Below, piece after piece: positions 43,656 through 52,828 of a stretch of 64,000 nucleotides of DNA (the stretch's first letter is position 1; the number at the start of each line of letters is the position of its first letter). Source of the stretch: Stagnihabitans lacustris (GTDB lineage Bacteria; Pseudomonadota; Alphaproteobacteria; Rhodobacterales; Rhodobacteraceae); the NCBI RefSeq assembly GCF_025950525.1, contig NZ_JAPDGS010000009.1:1-64000 (forward strand), in the 5' to 3' direction. The notes beneath the pieces were generated by a model. That model was not told the DNA's origin, ran no database searches, and saw only the letters and a program-made list of their open reading frames with translations. Both the position numbers and the translations under genes were made by a program.

Positions 43656-44933
43656 ATGCCCGCGCGCCGACTAGCCTTGGCGACGGAATTTCACATGTGC
43701 GCCCCGTTTCAAATGTTCACCGGCCAAATCAAAGACGCTTTCCTGATTGACGCCCAGTCCGGGCCCGATGCCTTGCGCTGGAAAAAGCGCAAGGTCCTGA
43801 ATGCCCTAAGGGAAACCTTCGGCATGGAGGTGGCCTTCATCTCGCGATTCGAGGCCGGGGATCGGGTTTTTGACGAGGTCGAAAGCAGCTTTGACTTCGA
43901 TCCCCCCGGGGTTGCACGCGGGGCAAGGGGGCCGGCGCAGGGCAGCTATTGCCTCCGCGTCCTGGAGGGCGAGGTGCCCGCCCTGATCCATGACGCCCGC
44001 ACGGTCGCTTCGGTGCAAGACATCGCCGCCACAAGGGACTGGCCCATCGGCGCCCATGTCTCGGTCCCGATCCGCCTGTCGAACGGGCGCTGTTTCGGGA
44101 TGCTTTGCGCCTTTGGCCGCAAGCCTGACCTGACGCTGTCGCTGCGCGATCAGGCCATGTTCGAACTCTGCGCCGCCCTTCTGGCCCGCGATATCGAAAC
44201 CTCGGCCCAGGCCGAGGATGCCGACCGCGACCCGCCGCTTCAGGCCGCCATTGCCGCGGGGGATTTCGCCTTTGCCCTGCAGCCGATCTTTGACATGGCC
44301 CGCGACGCCCCCATCGGCTACGAACTGTTCACCCGCTTTGCCCCCGAATTCGGCCCGACCGAAGAGGTCTTTCGCCGCGCCAAATACCTGGATCTGATCC
44401 TTCCCCTGGAGGAGGTGATCCTTCAGCGCGCCCCCGAGGTTCTGGCCCTGATCCCGCCGCATGCCTTTCTGTCGCTGAACCTGTCGGTCTCAACCTTCGA
44501 GGATTTCGACCCCGCGCCGCTTTTGGCCCAGGTGGGGCCCGGCCGCCTGGTGCTGGAACTGACCGAACACGAGCGTGTGGCCGATTACGCCAGCCTGGCC
44601 GCCCGGGTCGCGCGGGCCCAGGCCAGCGCGGTCCGGCTGGCCATCGACGATGTGGGGGCGGGCTATGCCTCGTTCCGCCATGTCATGCAGCTGCGCCCGG
44701 ATATCGTGAAGATCGACCGCGCGCTGATCTCGGGGATCGAGGGCTCGGCGGCGCAGGGCAGTTTTGTCGCGGCGCTGGCCGATTACGCCCGCGCCACCGG
44801 GACGCAAGTCATTGCCGAAGGGATCGAGCGGATCGAAGAGCGCGACTGGCTTTTGGCCCATGGCATCACCTGGGGGCAGGGATATTTGCTGGGCCGCCCG
44901 CAAATGGTGCGGCCGGGGCTGGTCTTGGCCTAG
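43656..44933 (+). CDS. GAF-EAL protein, probable c-di-GMP phosphodiesterase
   Basis: A 425-residue cytoplasmic protein: an N-terminal GAF-like domain (about residues 40-175) and a C-terminal EAL domain. EAL positions are YELFTRF (for EAL), LNLSV, ELTEHE, DDVGAG, KIDRAL, AEGIE and GQGYLLGRP, so metal and substrate residues are largely kept. The start is uncertain: ATG at 43695 or 43713 would trim the unconserved N-terminus. It is transcribed alone after the tRNA. Confidence 0.87.
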   Translation: MPARRLALATEFHMCAPFQMFTGQIKDAFLIDAQSGPDALRWKKRKVLNALRETFGMEVAFISRFEAGDRVFDEVESSFDFDPPGVARGARGPAQGSYCLRVLEGEVPALIHDARTVASVQDIAATRDWPIGAHVSVPIRLSNGRCFGMLCAFGRKPDLTLSLRDQAMFELCAALLARDIETSAQAEDADRDPPLQAAIAAGDFAFALQPIFDMARDAPIGYELFTRFAPEFGPTEEVFRRAKYLDLILPLEEVILQRAPEVLALIPPHAFLSLNLSVSTFEDFDPAPLLAQVGPGRLVLELTEHERVADYASLAARVARAQASAVRLAIDDVGAGYASFRHVMQLRPDIVKIDRALISGIEGSAAQGSFVAALADYARATGTQVIAEGIERIEERDWLLAHGITWGQGYLLGRPQMVRPGLVLA

Positions 44934-44954
44934 GTGCGGGCCTATCTTTGACGC

Positions 44955-45293
44955 ATGACCCGGTGGATGCGCCTTGTTGCGGCCCTGCTGATCGGCGTTC
45001 TGGCCTTTGCGCCGGTTCTGGCCGCTGCAGCCCATTGCGCCAAGATGACCGCCCCATTGCACCACGCCATGACCCATACGGGGGAACATCAGGCTGGGGC
45101 GTTTCAAACCGGGGCGCCGCAGGATGCCGGCCATGCCCTGCATCAGGCCTGCAAGATCCATTGCCAGATGGCCGCCGTGATCTGGCCCGCCGCGCCCGTG
45201 CCCGCCCGTGCGGTCACGACCTGGCCCCGGCCCGCGCTGGCCCTTGCCGCCTCGCGCATCACCAAACCGGAATCTCCGCCCCCCAAGGCCTGA
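44955..45293 (+). CDS. His/Met/Cys-rich small exported protein
   Basis: A 112-residue protein with a signal peptide (MTRWMRLVAALLIGVLAFAPVLA) and a mature region dense in possible metal ligands: His27, Cys28, Met31, His36, His37, Met39, His41, His45, His60, His63, Cys66, His69, Cys70, Met72. It precedes a multicopper oxidase by 37 nt, so periplasmic copper binding is a reasonable inference. I cannot assign a named family. Confidence 0.7.
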   Translation: MTRWMRLVAALLIGVLAFAPVLAAAAHCAKMTAPLHHAMTHTGEHQAGAFQTGAPQDAGHALHQACKIHCQMAAVIWPAAPVPARAVTTWPRPALALAASRITKPESPPPKA

Positions 45294-45330
45294 CGGAACC
45301 CCGTCCCGTCACCCTTTACAGGAGGCCATG

Positions 45331-46722
45331 ATGCCCCAACTGACCCGCCGCGGCTTTATCGCCAGCGCCGCTTGCCTTGCCCTTTCTCCCCGTCCCGGCC
45401 TGGCCGCCACCCACAGCCTGACCGCCACGACCCGCGTCCTGGACATCAACGGCCGCGCGGCCACTGTCCTTGGCCTGGTCGATGCCCAGGGCCGCCCCGG
45501 CCTGACGCTTGACCCCGGCGCGCGGTTTGCCGTCGACCTGACCAATGCGCTGGACATGGAAACCCTGATCCACTGGCATGGCCAGATCCCGCCCAATGCG
45601 CAGGACGGCGTTCCCGGGATGCCCGCGCCCCTGCTGCGCCCCGGCGAGACGCGGTCCTATGACTTTGCCGCCCGCCCGGGCACGCATTGGATGCACGCCC
45701 ATATCCCCGCGCAAGAGGTGGGCCTTCTGGCCGCCCCCCTGATCGTCCGCGAGGCCACCGACCGGCAAGAGGTCACGCTTTTCCTGCATGATTTCTCGTT
45801 CACCCCGGCCGAAGAGGTCCTGGCCACGATCACCGGCGGCATGGCCATGGCGGGACATGACATGGGCGCGATGGATATGGAGGGGATGGGTCACGACATG
45901 TCCAAGATGGGCGGCATGGCCATGGACCTGAACGATTTCGACTTTGACGCCTATCTGGCCAATGACCGCACCCTGGATGACCCGCAGGTCGTGACCGTCG
46001 ATCCCGATGCCGAGGTCCTTTTGCGCATCGTCAACGCGGGCTCGGCCACGGTCTTCTGGATCGACACCGGGGCGCTGACGGCGACGGTTTTGGCGGTGGA
46101 TGGCGAAAAGGTCCAACCGCTGACCGGCACCCGCTTTGGCCTGGCGATGGGGCAGCGGCTGGACCTGGGGCTGAACATCCCACGCGGCGCCCATCCGATC
46201 CTGGCGCTGCGTGAAGGCGCAGTCGAGCGGACCGGGATCATCCTGGCCACGCCGGGGGCCAAGGTGGCCAAGGTCGCCCCGACCGGAGACCTGACGCCAG
46301 GCTGGAGCGACCTGACCCAGGAAAGCGCGCTGCGTGCCCTGGTGCCCCTGACGCCCCGCCCTGCCACCCAGACGCCGATGGTCATGCTGGGCGGGCAGAT
46401 GATGCCCTATCGCTGGACGCTGGATGGCGCGGTCTGGGGCGACCACAAGCCCTTGCGGGCGACCTCGGGTCAGCGGGTCGAGGTCATGTTCCACAACATG
46501 TCGATGATGTCCCACCCGATGCATCTGCATGGCCACAAGTTCCAAGTGGTCGACACTGGCGCAGGCCGCTTTGCCGGTGCGCTGCGCGACACGGTGCTTG
46601 TGCCGCCCATGGGCATGGTGACGGTGGCGCTGGACGCCGGCGAGGCCGCGTCCTGGATGCTGCATTGTCACCACATGGCGCATCTGGCCACGGGCATGAT
46701 GACCGAGTTCATCGTGAGCTAG
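45331..46722 (+). CDS. Multicopper oxidase, Tat-exported (CueO/CopA-like)
   Basis: A 463-residue MCO with a twin-arginine leader (TRRGFIASAACLAL). The copper sites are complete: HWHG (81-84), HAH (122-124), HPMHLHGHKF (395-404) and HCHHMAHLATGM (445-456), the last with the type 1 ligands. A Met/His-rich insert at 171-200 resembles those of cuprous oxidases such as CueO and PcoA. Second of two tandem ATGs is chosen for GGAGG spacing. It likely oxidises Cu(I) in the periplasm. Its stop overlaps the convergent ATPase stop (CTAG). Confidence 0.92.
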   Translation: MPQLTRRGFIASAACLALSPRPGLAATHSLTATTRVLDINGRAATVLGLVDAQGRPGLTLDPGARFAVDLTNALDMETLIHWHGQIPPNAQDGVPGMPAPLLRPGETRSYDFAARPGTHWMHAHIPAQEVGLLAAPLIVREATDRQEVTLFLHDFSFTPAEEVLATITGGMAMAGHDMGAMDMEGMGHDMSKMGGMAMDLNDFDFDAYLANDRTLDDPQVVTVDPDAEVLLRIVNAGSATVFWIDTGALTATVLAVDGEKVQPLTGTRFGLAMGQRLDLGLNIPRGAHPILALREGAVERTGIILATPGAKVAKVAPTGDLTPGWSDLTQESALRALVPLTPRPATQTPMVMLGGQMMPYRWTLDGAVWGDHKPLRATSGQRVEVMFHNMSMMSHPMHLHGHKFQVVDTGAGRFAGALRDTVLVPPMGMVTVALDAGEAASWMLHCHHMAHLATGMMTEFIVS

Positions 46723-48587
46723 ACCTTGATCCGCAGCGCCCGCAGCGCGTTCAGGATCACGGCGACGTCGATGGCCTCTTGCGCAAGTGCGCCCTGCACG
46801 GGCGACAAGAGGCCAAAGGCTGCTGCGACCTGGCCCAGCAGGGACAGGCCGATCCCCGCCGCCACGCTTTGCAGCGCAATCGCCCGAGCGCGGCGCGCGA
46901 CGGTCAGCCCGCCTGCCAGCGGCTCCAGCCGGTCCACCAGCAGAACGACATCCGCCGCCTCTGCCGAGGCCGCAGCGCCCCGCGCCCCCATGGCCACGCC
47001 CACATCGGCGGCGGCCAGCGCCGGGGCGTCGTTGACCCCGTCGCCCACCATCATCACCGGCCCGCGCGCCCGTTCCTCCGCCACCAGCGCCAGCTTGCCC
47101 GCGGGCGTCAGGTCGGCATGGACCGCGGTCAGCCCCAGCCCCTCGGTCAGCCGCGCAGCCACCGCCGCCCGGTCGCCCGTCGCCAGCACGATGCGGGCGA
47201 TGCCGCCCTCGCGCAGGTGGCGCAGCAGCGGCCCCACCCCCTTGCGCAGCGGATCGGCCATCACCAGCCGCCCCGCCGTCTTGCCCCCCACCGCAACCGA
47301 GACCGTGACCGCGCCGGGCTCCACCCCCGCAAGCGCCAGTTGCCGCCCGGTGCGCGCGGCCACAAACGCCTCGCCGCCGACCAGCACGTCCTGACCGTCC
47401 ACCCGGCCCGCGACACCTTCGCCCGCGAATTCCTGCACCTGTTCGGGCAGGGGCAGCACCAGGCCGCGCGCCCGGGCCTCGGCCACGATGGCCTGCGCCA
47501 TCGGATGCGTCGAGGCCTGATCCAGCGCCGCCGCCACCCGCAAGACCCCCGCAGCATCGCCACCGTCCAGCACGTGAATGGCGGTGATCTGCGGCCGCCC
47601 CTCGGTCAGGGTGCCGGTCTTGTCCAGGATCAGCGTGTGGATGCGGGCCATGGCCTCCAGTGCGGCGGCGCCCTTGATCAGCACGCCCAGTTGCGCCGCC
47701 CGGCTAAGCCCCGCAACCAAAGCCACCGGCACGGCCAGGATCAGCGGGCAGGGCGTCGCCACCACCAGCACCGCAACAGCCCGCACCGGATCGCCCGTCA
47801 GCCCCCAGGCCGCGCCCGCAATCGCAAGGCTAAGGCCCAGGAACCCCAGAGACCAGCGGTCGGCCAGCCGCGCCATCGGCGCCTTGGCCGCCCCGGCTGC
47901 CTGCACCATCCGCAGGATGCCGGCATAGGTGCTGTCCGCCGCCGCCCGCGTGGCGGTCAGGTCAAAGGCCTCTCCGGCATTGGTCACGCCGCTCATCGTG
48001 GCCTGACCTTGGGACAGACGGCGGGGCAGGGGCTCTCCGGTCAGGGCAGAGGTGTCCAGCATGGCCATCGGGCTGGCCAGGGTGCCATCGACCGGCACCG
48101 TGGCGCCTTGGGCGATCAACAAAAGGTCGCCGGGGCGGATCGCGTCCAGCGGAATATCCTCCAGCGCGCCGTCCTTGTGGCGGGTGGCGGTGCGGGGGAC
48201 GCGGGTCAGCAGGGCTTCCATCTCGGCCCGGGCGCGCGCGCTGGCGAAGGATTCAAGGAAGGTGCCGCCGGAATACATGACCGCCACGACCGAGGCCGCC
48301 AAGGGCTCGCCAAAGGCCAGGGCCGCCGACATCGACAGGGCGGCGAGGATATCAAGCCCCACCTCTCCGCGCGCCAGGCTGCGCAGGATTTCGACCACCA
48401 GGGCGGCCAGGACGGGCAGGGTGGCGGCTTGCCAGGCCAGAGGGGCCGCGGGCTGGCCCCAAAGCGCCAGCCCCGCCAGCAATCCGGCGAGGGCGATCAA
48501 CAGCAGGGCGGTTTTCAATTGGTCGGCAGGATTGCGCGGCAAAGGTGGCTCCGGGTCAGGTCGGTCCAGCTTGGCACGGAAATGCAA
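46719..48587 (-). CDS. Heavy-metal P1B-type ATPase with TPC motif
   Basis: A 622-residue P-type ATPase: actuator TGEP (183-186), membrane metal motif ATPCPL (TPC at 278-280), phosphorylation DKTGT (322-326), STHPMAQAI and GDGVNDAPAL. No N-terminal HMA domain is present. TPC replaces the CPC of copper and zinc exporters, so the ion is uncertain. A TTG at 48542 has GGAG 6 nt upstream and may be the true start; the ATG at 48587 abuts a hairpin and lacks a ribosome-binding site. Convergent with the multicopper oxidase. Confidence 0.9.
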   Translation of the reverse strand: MHFRAKLDRPDPEPPLPRNPADQLKTALLLIALAGLLAGLALWGQPAAPLAWQAATLPVLAALVVEILRSLARGEVGLDILAALSMSAALAFGEPLAASVVAVMYSGGTFLESFASARARAEMEALLTRVPRTATRHKDGALEDIPLDAIRPGDLLLIAQGATVPVDGTLASPMAMLDTSALTGEPLPRRLSQGQATMSGVTNAGEAFDLTATRAAADSTYAGILRMVQAAGAAKAPMARLADRWSLGFLGLSLAIAGAAWGLTGDPVRAVAVLVVATPCPLILAVPVALVAGLSRAAQLGVLIKGAAALEAMARIHTLILDKTGTLTEGRPQITAIHVLDGGDAAGVLRVAAALDQASTHPMAQAIVAEARARGLVLPLPEQVQEFAGEGVAGRVDGQDVLVGGEAFVAARTGRQLALAGVEPGAVTVSVAVGGKTAGRLVMADPLRKGVGPLLRHLREGGIARIVLATGDRAAVAARLTEGLGLTAVHADLTPAGKLALVAEERARGPVMMVGDGVNDAPALAAADVGVAMGARGAAASAEAADVVLLVDRLEPLAGGLTVARRARAIALQSVAAGIGLSLLGQVAAAFGLLSPVQGALAQEAIDVAVILNALRALRIKV

Positions 48588-48617
48588 CGGCGAGGTTGAT
48601 GAATATCAACCTCGCCG
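48588..48617. promoter_or_regulatory. Perfect palindrome upstream of the P-type ATPase
   Basis: 13-bp arms (CGGCGAGGTTGAT / ATCAACCTCGCCG) around GAAT, touching the annotated ATPase start codon. It could be an operator for a metal-responsive regulator, a terminator for the VPLPA-CTERM gene, or both. No regulator gene is adjacent. Confidence 0.5.
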
Positions 48618-48622
48618 CAAGA

Positions 48623-48644
48623 GTAGGGCGGGTTTCAACCCGCC
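48623..48644. repeat. Half-copy of GTAGGG palindromic repeat
   Basis: GTAGGGCGGGTTTCAACCCGCC: the left half of the repeat seen at 15025-15079, with a perfect GGCGGGTT/AACCCGCC stem. It lies just past the minus-strand VPLPA-CTERM gene. Confidence 0.6.
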
Positions 48645-48652
48645 GCGGGGTC

Positions 48653-49339
48653 TCAGGCCTTGCGGCGACGCAGGGCCGCGATCCCGGCGATACCAGCCAA
48701 CAGCAGCGGCGCCGAAGCGGGCACCGGCACGGTCGGGACGGTGCCGCCAAGCTCTGCCTCGGTCAGGGCGCCGTTATAGACCTTCACGTAGTCCAAAGCA
48801 CCGGCCGAAGCCTCGCCCTGCCTGGTCACGAAGTCGTCTTCGACCATGACGAAAGTGCTAAGCGCCCCGGGAAGGCCCGTGCCGCCCGCCGGAGCAAAGC
48901 TCCACTGCAAGGCGCCGTTCACATAGCCCTTGGCGGTGGTGCCGTCATAGGTCAGCGCGGCCACGAAATCCGTCGCGGCCAGGATGGTGATCGGGCTGAC
49001 GAAAGCGACGTTGTAGTAGTTCAGCGTGCCGCCCAGGTTATAGAACCCGTTGTCGCTGCCCAGACCCGACAGGTCGATCAGCTTGCGATAGCCGTTGGTC
49101 TCGCCGATCTGGCCTTTGAAGACGATGGACCAGGCGGTCAGGGTCGACCCAAGGGAAACGGTCAGGCCCTGGTTCTTGGCAAAGCTATACAGACCCGAAC
49201 CCACGGTGCCGGAGCCAGTGGCCGTGGCCGTCCCGGCGTTGGTCAGGCCGGAGGCGAAGGTGAATTCGTCGGTCAGCGTGGCGGCCGAGACCGGCAGGGC
49301 CAGGGTCGCAAGCAGGGCAGTCAAAGAAAGAAGGCGCAT
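48653..49339 (-). CDS. VPLPA-CTERM sorted surface protein with LamG-like domain
   Basis: A 228-residue exported protein: signal peptide (MRLLSLTALLATLALPVSA), a concanavalin/LamG-like beta region (GYVNGALQWSF, DYVKVYNGALTEAEL), and a C-terminal sorting signal VPVPASAPLLLAGIAGIAAL followed by RRRK. The VPLPA-CTERM tail directs processing by an exosortase-type enzyme, whose gene is not in this window. Such proteins are often linked to extracellular matrix. AAGGAACC precedes the ATG. Confidence 0.87.
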   Translation of the reverse strand: MRLLSLTALLATLALPVSAATLTDEFTFASGLTNAGTATATGSGTVGSGLYSFAKNQGLTVSLGSTLTAWSIVFKGQIGETNGYRKLIDLSGLGSDNGFYNLGGTLNYYNVAFVSPITILAATDFVAALTYDGTTAKGYVNGALQWSFAPAGGTGLPGALSTFVMVEDDFVTRQGEASAGALDYVKVYNGALTEAELGGTVPTVPVPASAPLLLAGIAGIAALRRRKA

Positions 49340-49536
49340 GGAGGTTCCTTTACTCGAATTAAGACGAAGGCAAATTAACCTTTAGGTATCATGGATCGTG
49401 CAGTCGCAGCGTGAAATTCTCATGAACCTTTTCATCGGCTTGCAATTGTTTCCATATTGGAACCGGTGGATTTGGCCAAAGGAAAGGGCGGCGACCCTGC
49501 GGCCCCGCCCCTTTCCCAACCGGGCCCCGTCGCGGC

Positions 49537-52500
49537 TTAGCGCTCCTCGATCAGGATCTCCCGCTTGCCCACATGGTTCGCTGCCGTGACCACGCTGTTT
49601 TCCTCCATCTGCTCGACCAGCCTTGCGGCCTTCTGATACCCAATCGCCAGTTTGCGCTGGATATAGCTCGTCGAGCACTTCCGGTCGCGCGCCACAATCG
49701 CCACGGCCTGATCGTAAAGGCTGTCGTCCGATCCATCGGCGCCCAGACCCAGCAGCGTGTCGATCTCGGCGGCCTCGGCGTCCTCGGGGCCCTCGACCAC
49801 GCCGGACATATATTGCGGCGGGCCATAGCTCTTCAGATGGGCGACGATCTCTTCGACCTCTTCATCGCTGACAAAGGGCCCATGGATGCGCGTGATCCGC
49901 GCGCCACCGGCCATATACAGCATGTCGCCCTGACCCAGCAGCTGTTCGGCCCCCTGTTCGCCCAGGATCGTGCGGCTGTCGATCTTTGACGTGACCTGAA
50001 ACGAGATCCGGGTGGGGAAGTTCGCCTTGATCGTGCCGGTGATCACATCGACCGAAGGCCGCTGCGTCGCCATGATCAGGTGGATGCCAGAGGCCCGCGC
50101 CATCTGCGCCAGGCGCTGGATGCAGGCCTCGATTTCCTTGCCTGCCACCATCATCAGGTCGGCCATTTCGTCGACGACGACCACGATATAGGGGATGGCG
50201 ACCGGGGCGAATTCGTCGGTTTCAAACACGGGCTCGCCGGTGTTTTCGTCGAACCCGGTCTGGATCGTGCGCTTGAACATCTCGCCCTTGGACAGCGCCT
50301 CGCGGACGCGGCCGTTATAGCCTTCGATGTTGCGGACGCCCATCTTGGACATCTTGCGGTAACGGTCCTCCATTTCACTGACGACCCATTTCAGCGCGAC
50401 GACGGCCTTTTTCGGGTCGGTCACAACGGGGGAAAGCAGATGCGGGATGCCGTCATAGACCGACAGTTCCAGCATCTTGGGGTCGATCATGATCAGGCGA
50501 CATTCTTCCGGCGTCAGCTTATACAGCAGGCTGAGGATCATCGTGTTGATCGCCACTGACTTGCCCGAACCCGTGGTCCCGGCAATCAGAAGGTGGGGCA
50601 TCTTGGCCAGGTTCGCTATCACCGGCTCGCCGCCGATGTCCTTGCCCAGGGCCAAAGGCAGACGCAACGAGCTGTCGCCAAACTCTCGCGCCGACAGGAT
50701 TTCCCGCAGCACGACCTTTTCACGGGTCGCATTGGGCAGTTCGATGCCGATGACGGTGCGGCCCGGAACGGTGGAAACCCGGGCGGACAGGGCGCTCATG
50801 CTGCGGGCGATGTCATCCGACAGGCCGATGACGCGGCTGGCCTTCAGGCCCGGCGCCGGCTCCAGCTCATACATCGTCACGACGGGGCCGGGGCGGACCG
50901 AGGTGATCTCGCCGCGCACGCCGTAGTCATCCAGCACGTTTTCCAACATGCGGGCGTTTTCTTCCAGCGCCTCGGTGGACAGCTGGTTGCGCGTGACGGT
51001 CGAGGCCGAGGTCAAAAGCGACAGGGGCGGCAGTTCATAGGTCGAGACCTGGTCTTCAAAGCGCAGCCGGGGTTGCTCTTCGGCGATGGCCTGGCGCGAG
51101 GGCGCGGGCTTTTTTGTCACGGCCTGCACCAAAGGCGCGGCAGGGCGGGTGGCCACCAGCGGCGGACGTTTTACGGGGGCCACCGGGGTCGGGTCGTAAT
51201 CCGGCTCCCAATCGGCCGAGACCTCGTCGGGCCAATCGGCGCCGATGGGGGCGTCAAGATCGCCCGCCTCGGCGGCGGTCAGGTCGTGACCCGTGAAACC
51301 CGTGGCCGCGAAACCAGTGGCCGCATGGTCTTGGGCCGCCATATCCGGCGCCCCGAAGTCCTCGGACTCATAGGCGGCCATCCCGTAATCGTCATCCGTG
51401 CCGGTGTCTTGGCTGATGGAAACGCTGTCCTCGGCGTCCGTGGCCCAGTCGGCAGAGCGCGGTTGGGCGCCCGGCGCGGCGGTCCAGTCGGCAGGCTGCG
51501 CGGTCATCTGGCCCGCCTCCGCGCGCGGCTTGGTCAGGGGCGGTTCGGCCATGCGGCGCGGGGCCTCGGCGACCGGCGCGGGGCGCGAGGCCACCAGCCC
51601 GGCCGCAGCCGCCACGGCGGTCTTGATCACCAGCGGTTGCGGGCTGCGGGGCAGGGGGGGCTTGGCTGTGGGCCGGGTCATCCCCGGTTCACGCCGCGCC
51701 GCGATGGCGGCCGAGATCGGCGACATGTCGGACAGGGCCACGGGCTCGGCCGTCCGCGCCCGGATCACGGACGAAATCCGCGCCTTGATCCGGTCCTCCG
51801 AGGGCGCCTCAAGATCGGCCGACAAGGGCGGCTCGATCAACTCGGGCTCGGGTTCGGGCGCGCGGCGGATGATCTGCGGCAGGCGCGACAGCAGCGACCG
51901 CGGCTCTTCGTCGTCAACCACAGGGGCCACGGCGCGGGGCTCTGCGCGCAGGGCACCGGGCTTGGCGCCCAGCTTTTCCGGTCGCGAATAGGCGGTCGCC
52001 TCGTCGTCCTCTTCGGCATGGGTCATGCGGGCGGTGCCCACCGCCTGCGCCTTGGCCGCCTGCCGGGCTGCCAGCCGCTCGGACCGTTCCGCCTCGGCGC
52101 GCGAGGCCGCTTCGGCGCGGCGCTCGGCCATCCGCGCGCCCAAGGTCGAGGCCGCAGCGACCGACCCCACCGCCCCCTTGCCCAAAAGCTGCATCAGGCT
52201 GTGATAGCCAAAGATCAGCCCCAGGCCCAGGAAGCCGCCAATCCGCGCCAGTTCCCGCAGCGAAAACCCGGTGACAAACAGGAACATCGCGACGAAGGCC
52301 AGGGCCGAGATCAGCGACAGGACCTTGACCGCAAAGACCGTGGTCCCCGGGATGATGGTCAGAAGGCTGAGGGCGATCGTGTCGCCGAAGAGCCCGCCCA
52401 GGCCAAAGGCATGCGGCCAGTCCGCATCCGGCACCAGGGTCGCGGCATAGATCGACCCCAAGGCCACCGCCAGCACGGCAAAGACCACGCGGCTGACCGC

Positions 52501-52821
52501 CCGGTCGGCGCCGACATGGGCCGCAAAGCGCACACCCCAGGCGCAGAGCACCGCCGGAATCCCCCAGGCGCCGAGGCCCCCCACCGTCATCAAGGTCGAG
52601 GCCATGGCCGCGCCCAGCCGCCCCAACGCATTGTTCACCGGCTCGTCCGAAGACACCATCCAACCGGGGTCCGAGGGCGAATAGGACAACAGCATCAGCG
52701 CAAAGGCAAAGCTGACCGCGATCAGCGCCAGGCCGAAAAGCTCTCGCCCCCGGCGTTCCAGCATGGCTTGGACGCGTTGGTCAAGGAGCGGGTCGCGCTG
52801 TCGGGACTGATAGGACGCCAT
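49537..52821 (-). CDS. ftsK: DNA translocase FtsK
   Basis: A 1094-residue FtsK: four N-terminal membrane helices (about 20-205), a long Ala/Pro/Arg-rich linker (about 225-590), the hexameric motor with Walker A GTTGSGKS, Walker [13 protein letters not shown] and [12 protein letters not shown], and the C-terminal gamma winged helix ([22 protein letters not shown]) that reads KOPS sites. It links chromosome segregation to division. ATG 52821 ([10 protein letters not shown]) is the family start. Confidence 0.96.
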   Translation of the reverse strand: MASYQSRQRDPLLDQRVQAMLERRGRELFGLALIAVSFAFALMLLSYSPSDPGWMVSSDEPVNNALGRLGAAMASTLMTVGGLGAWGIPAVLCAWGVRFAAHVGADRAVSRVVFAVLAVALGSIYAATLVPDADWPHAFGLGGLFGDTIALSLLTIIPGTTVFAVKVLSLISALAFVAMFLFVTGFSLRELARIGGFLGLGLIFGYHSLMQLLGKGAVGSVAAASTLGARMAERRAEAASRAEAERSERLAARQAAKAQAVGTARMTHAEEDDEATAYSRPEKLGAKPGALRAEPRAVAPVVDDEEPRSLLSRLPQIIRRAPEPEPELIEPPLSADLEAPSEDRIKARISSVIRARTAEPVALSDMSPISAAIAARREPGMTRPTAKPPLPRSPQPLVIKTAVAAAAGLVASRPAPVAEAPRRMAEPPLTKPRAEAGQMTAQPADWTAAPGAQPRSADWATDAEDSVSISQDTGTDDDYGMAAYESEDFGAPDMAAQDHAATGFAATGFTGHDLTAAEAGDLDAPIGADWPDEVSADWEPDYDPTPVAPVKRPPLVATRPAAPLVQAVTKKPAPSRQAIAEEQPRLRFEDQVSTYELPPLSLLTSASTVTRNQLSTEALEENARMLENVLDDYGVRGEITSVRPGPVVTMYELEPAPGLKASRVIGLSDDIARSMSALSARVSTVPGRTVIGIELPNATREKVVLREILSAREFGDSSLRLPLALGKDIGGEPVIANLAKMPHLLIAGTTGSGKSVAINTMILSLLYKLTPEECRLIMIDPKMLELSVYDGIPHLLSPVVTDPKKAVVALKWVVSEMEDRYRKMSKMGVRNIEGYNGRVREALSKGEMFKRTIQTGFDENTGEPVFETDEFAPVAIPYIVVVVDEMADLMMVAGKEIEACIQRLAQMARASGIHLIMATQRPSVDVITGTIKANFPTRISFQVTSKIDSRTILGEQGAEQLLGQGDMLYMAGGARITRIHGPFVSDEEVEEIVAHLKSYGPPQYMSGVVEGPEDAEAAEIDTLLGLGADGSDDSLYDQAVAIVARDRKCSTSYIQRKLAIGYQKAARLVEQMEENSVVTAANHVGKREILIEER

Positions 52822-52828
52822 TTGAACC

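Noticed and set aside
46665-48599. Long plus-strand ORF (644 codons) opposite the P-type ATPase
   Set aside because: Antisense shadow, Arg/His/Gln-rich with no domain; the minus strand has all P-type ATPase motifs.
49340-49536. Small minus-strand ORF reaching into the ftsK end (49382-49678)
   Set aside because: It overlaps the conserved FtsK gamma domain in another frame and has no family resemblance; the spacer itself shows no further feature.
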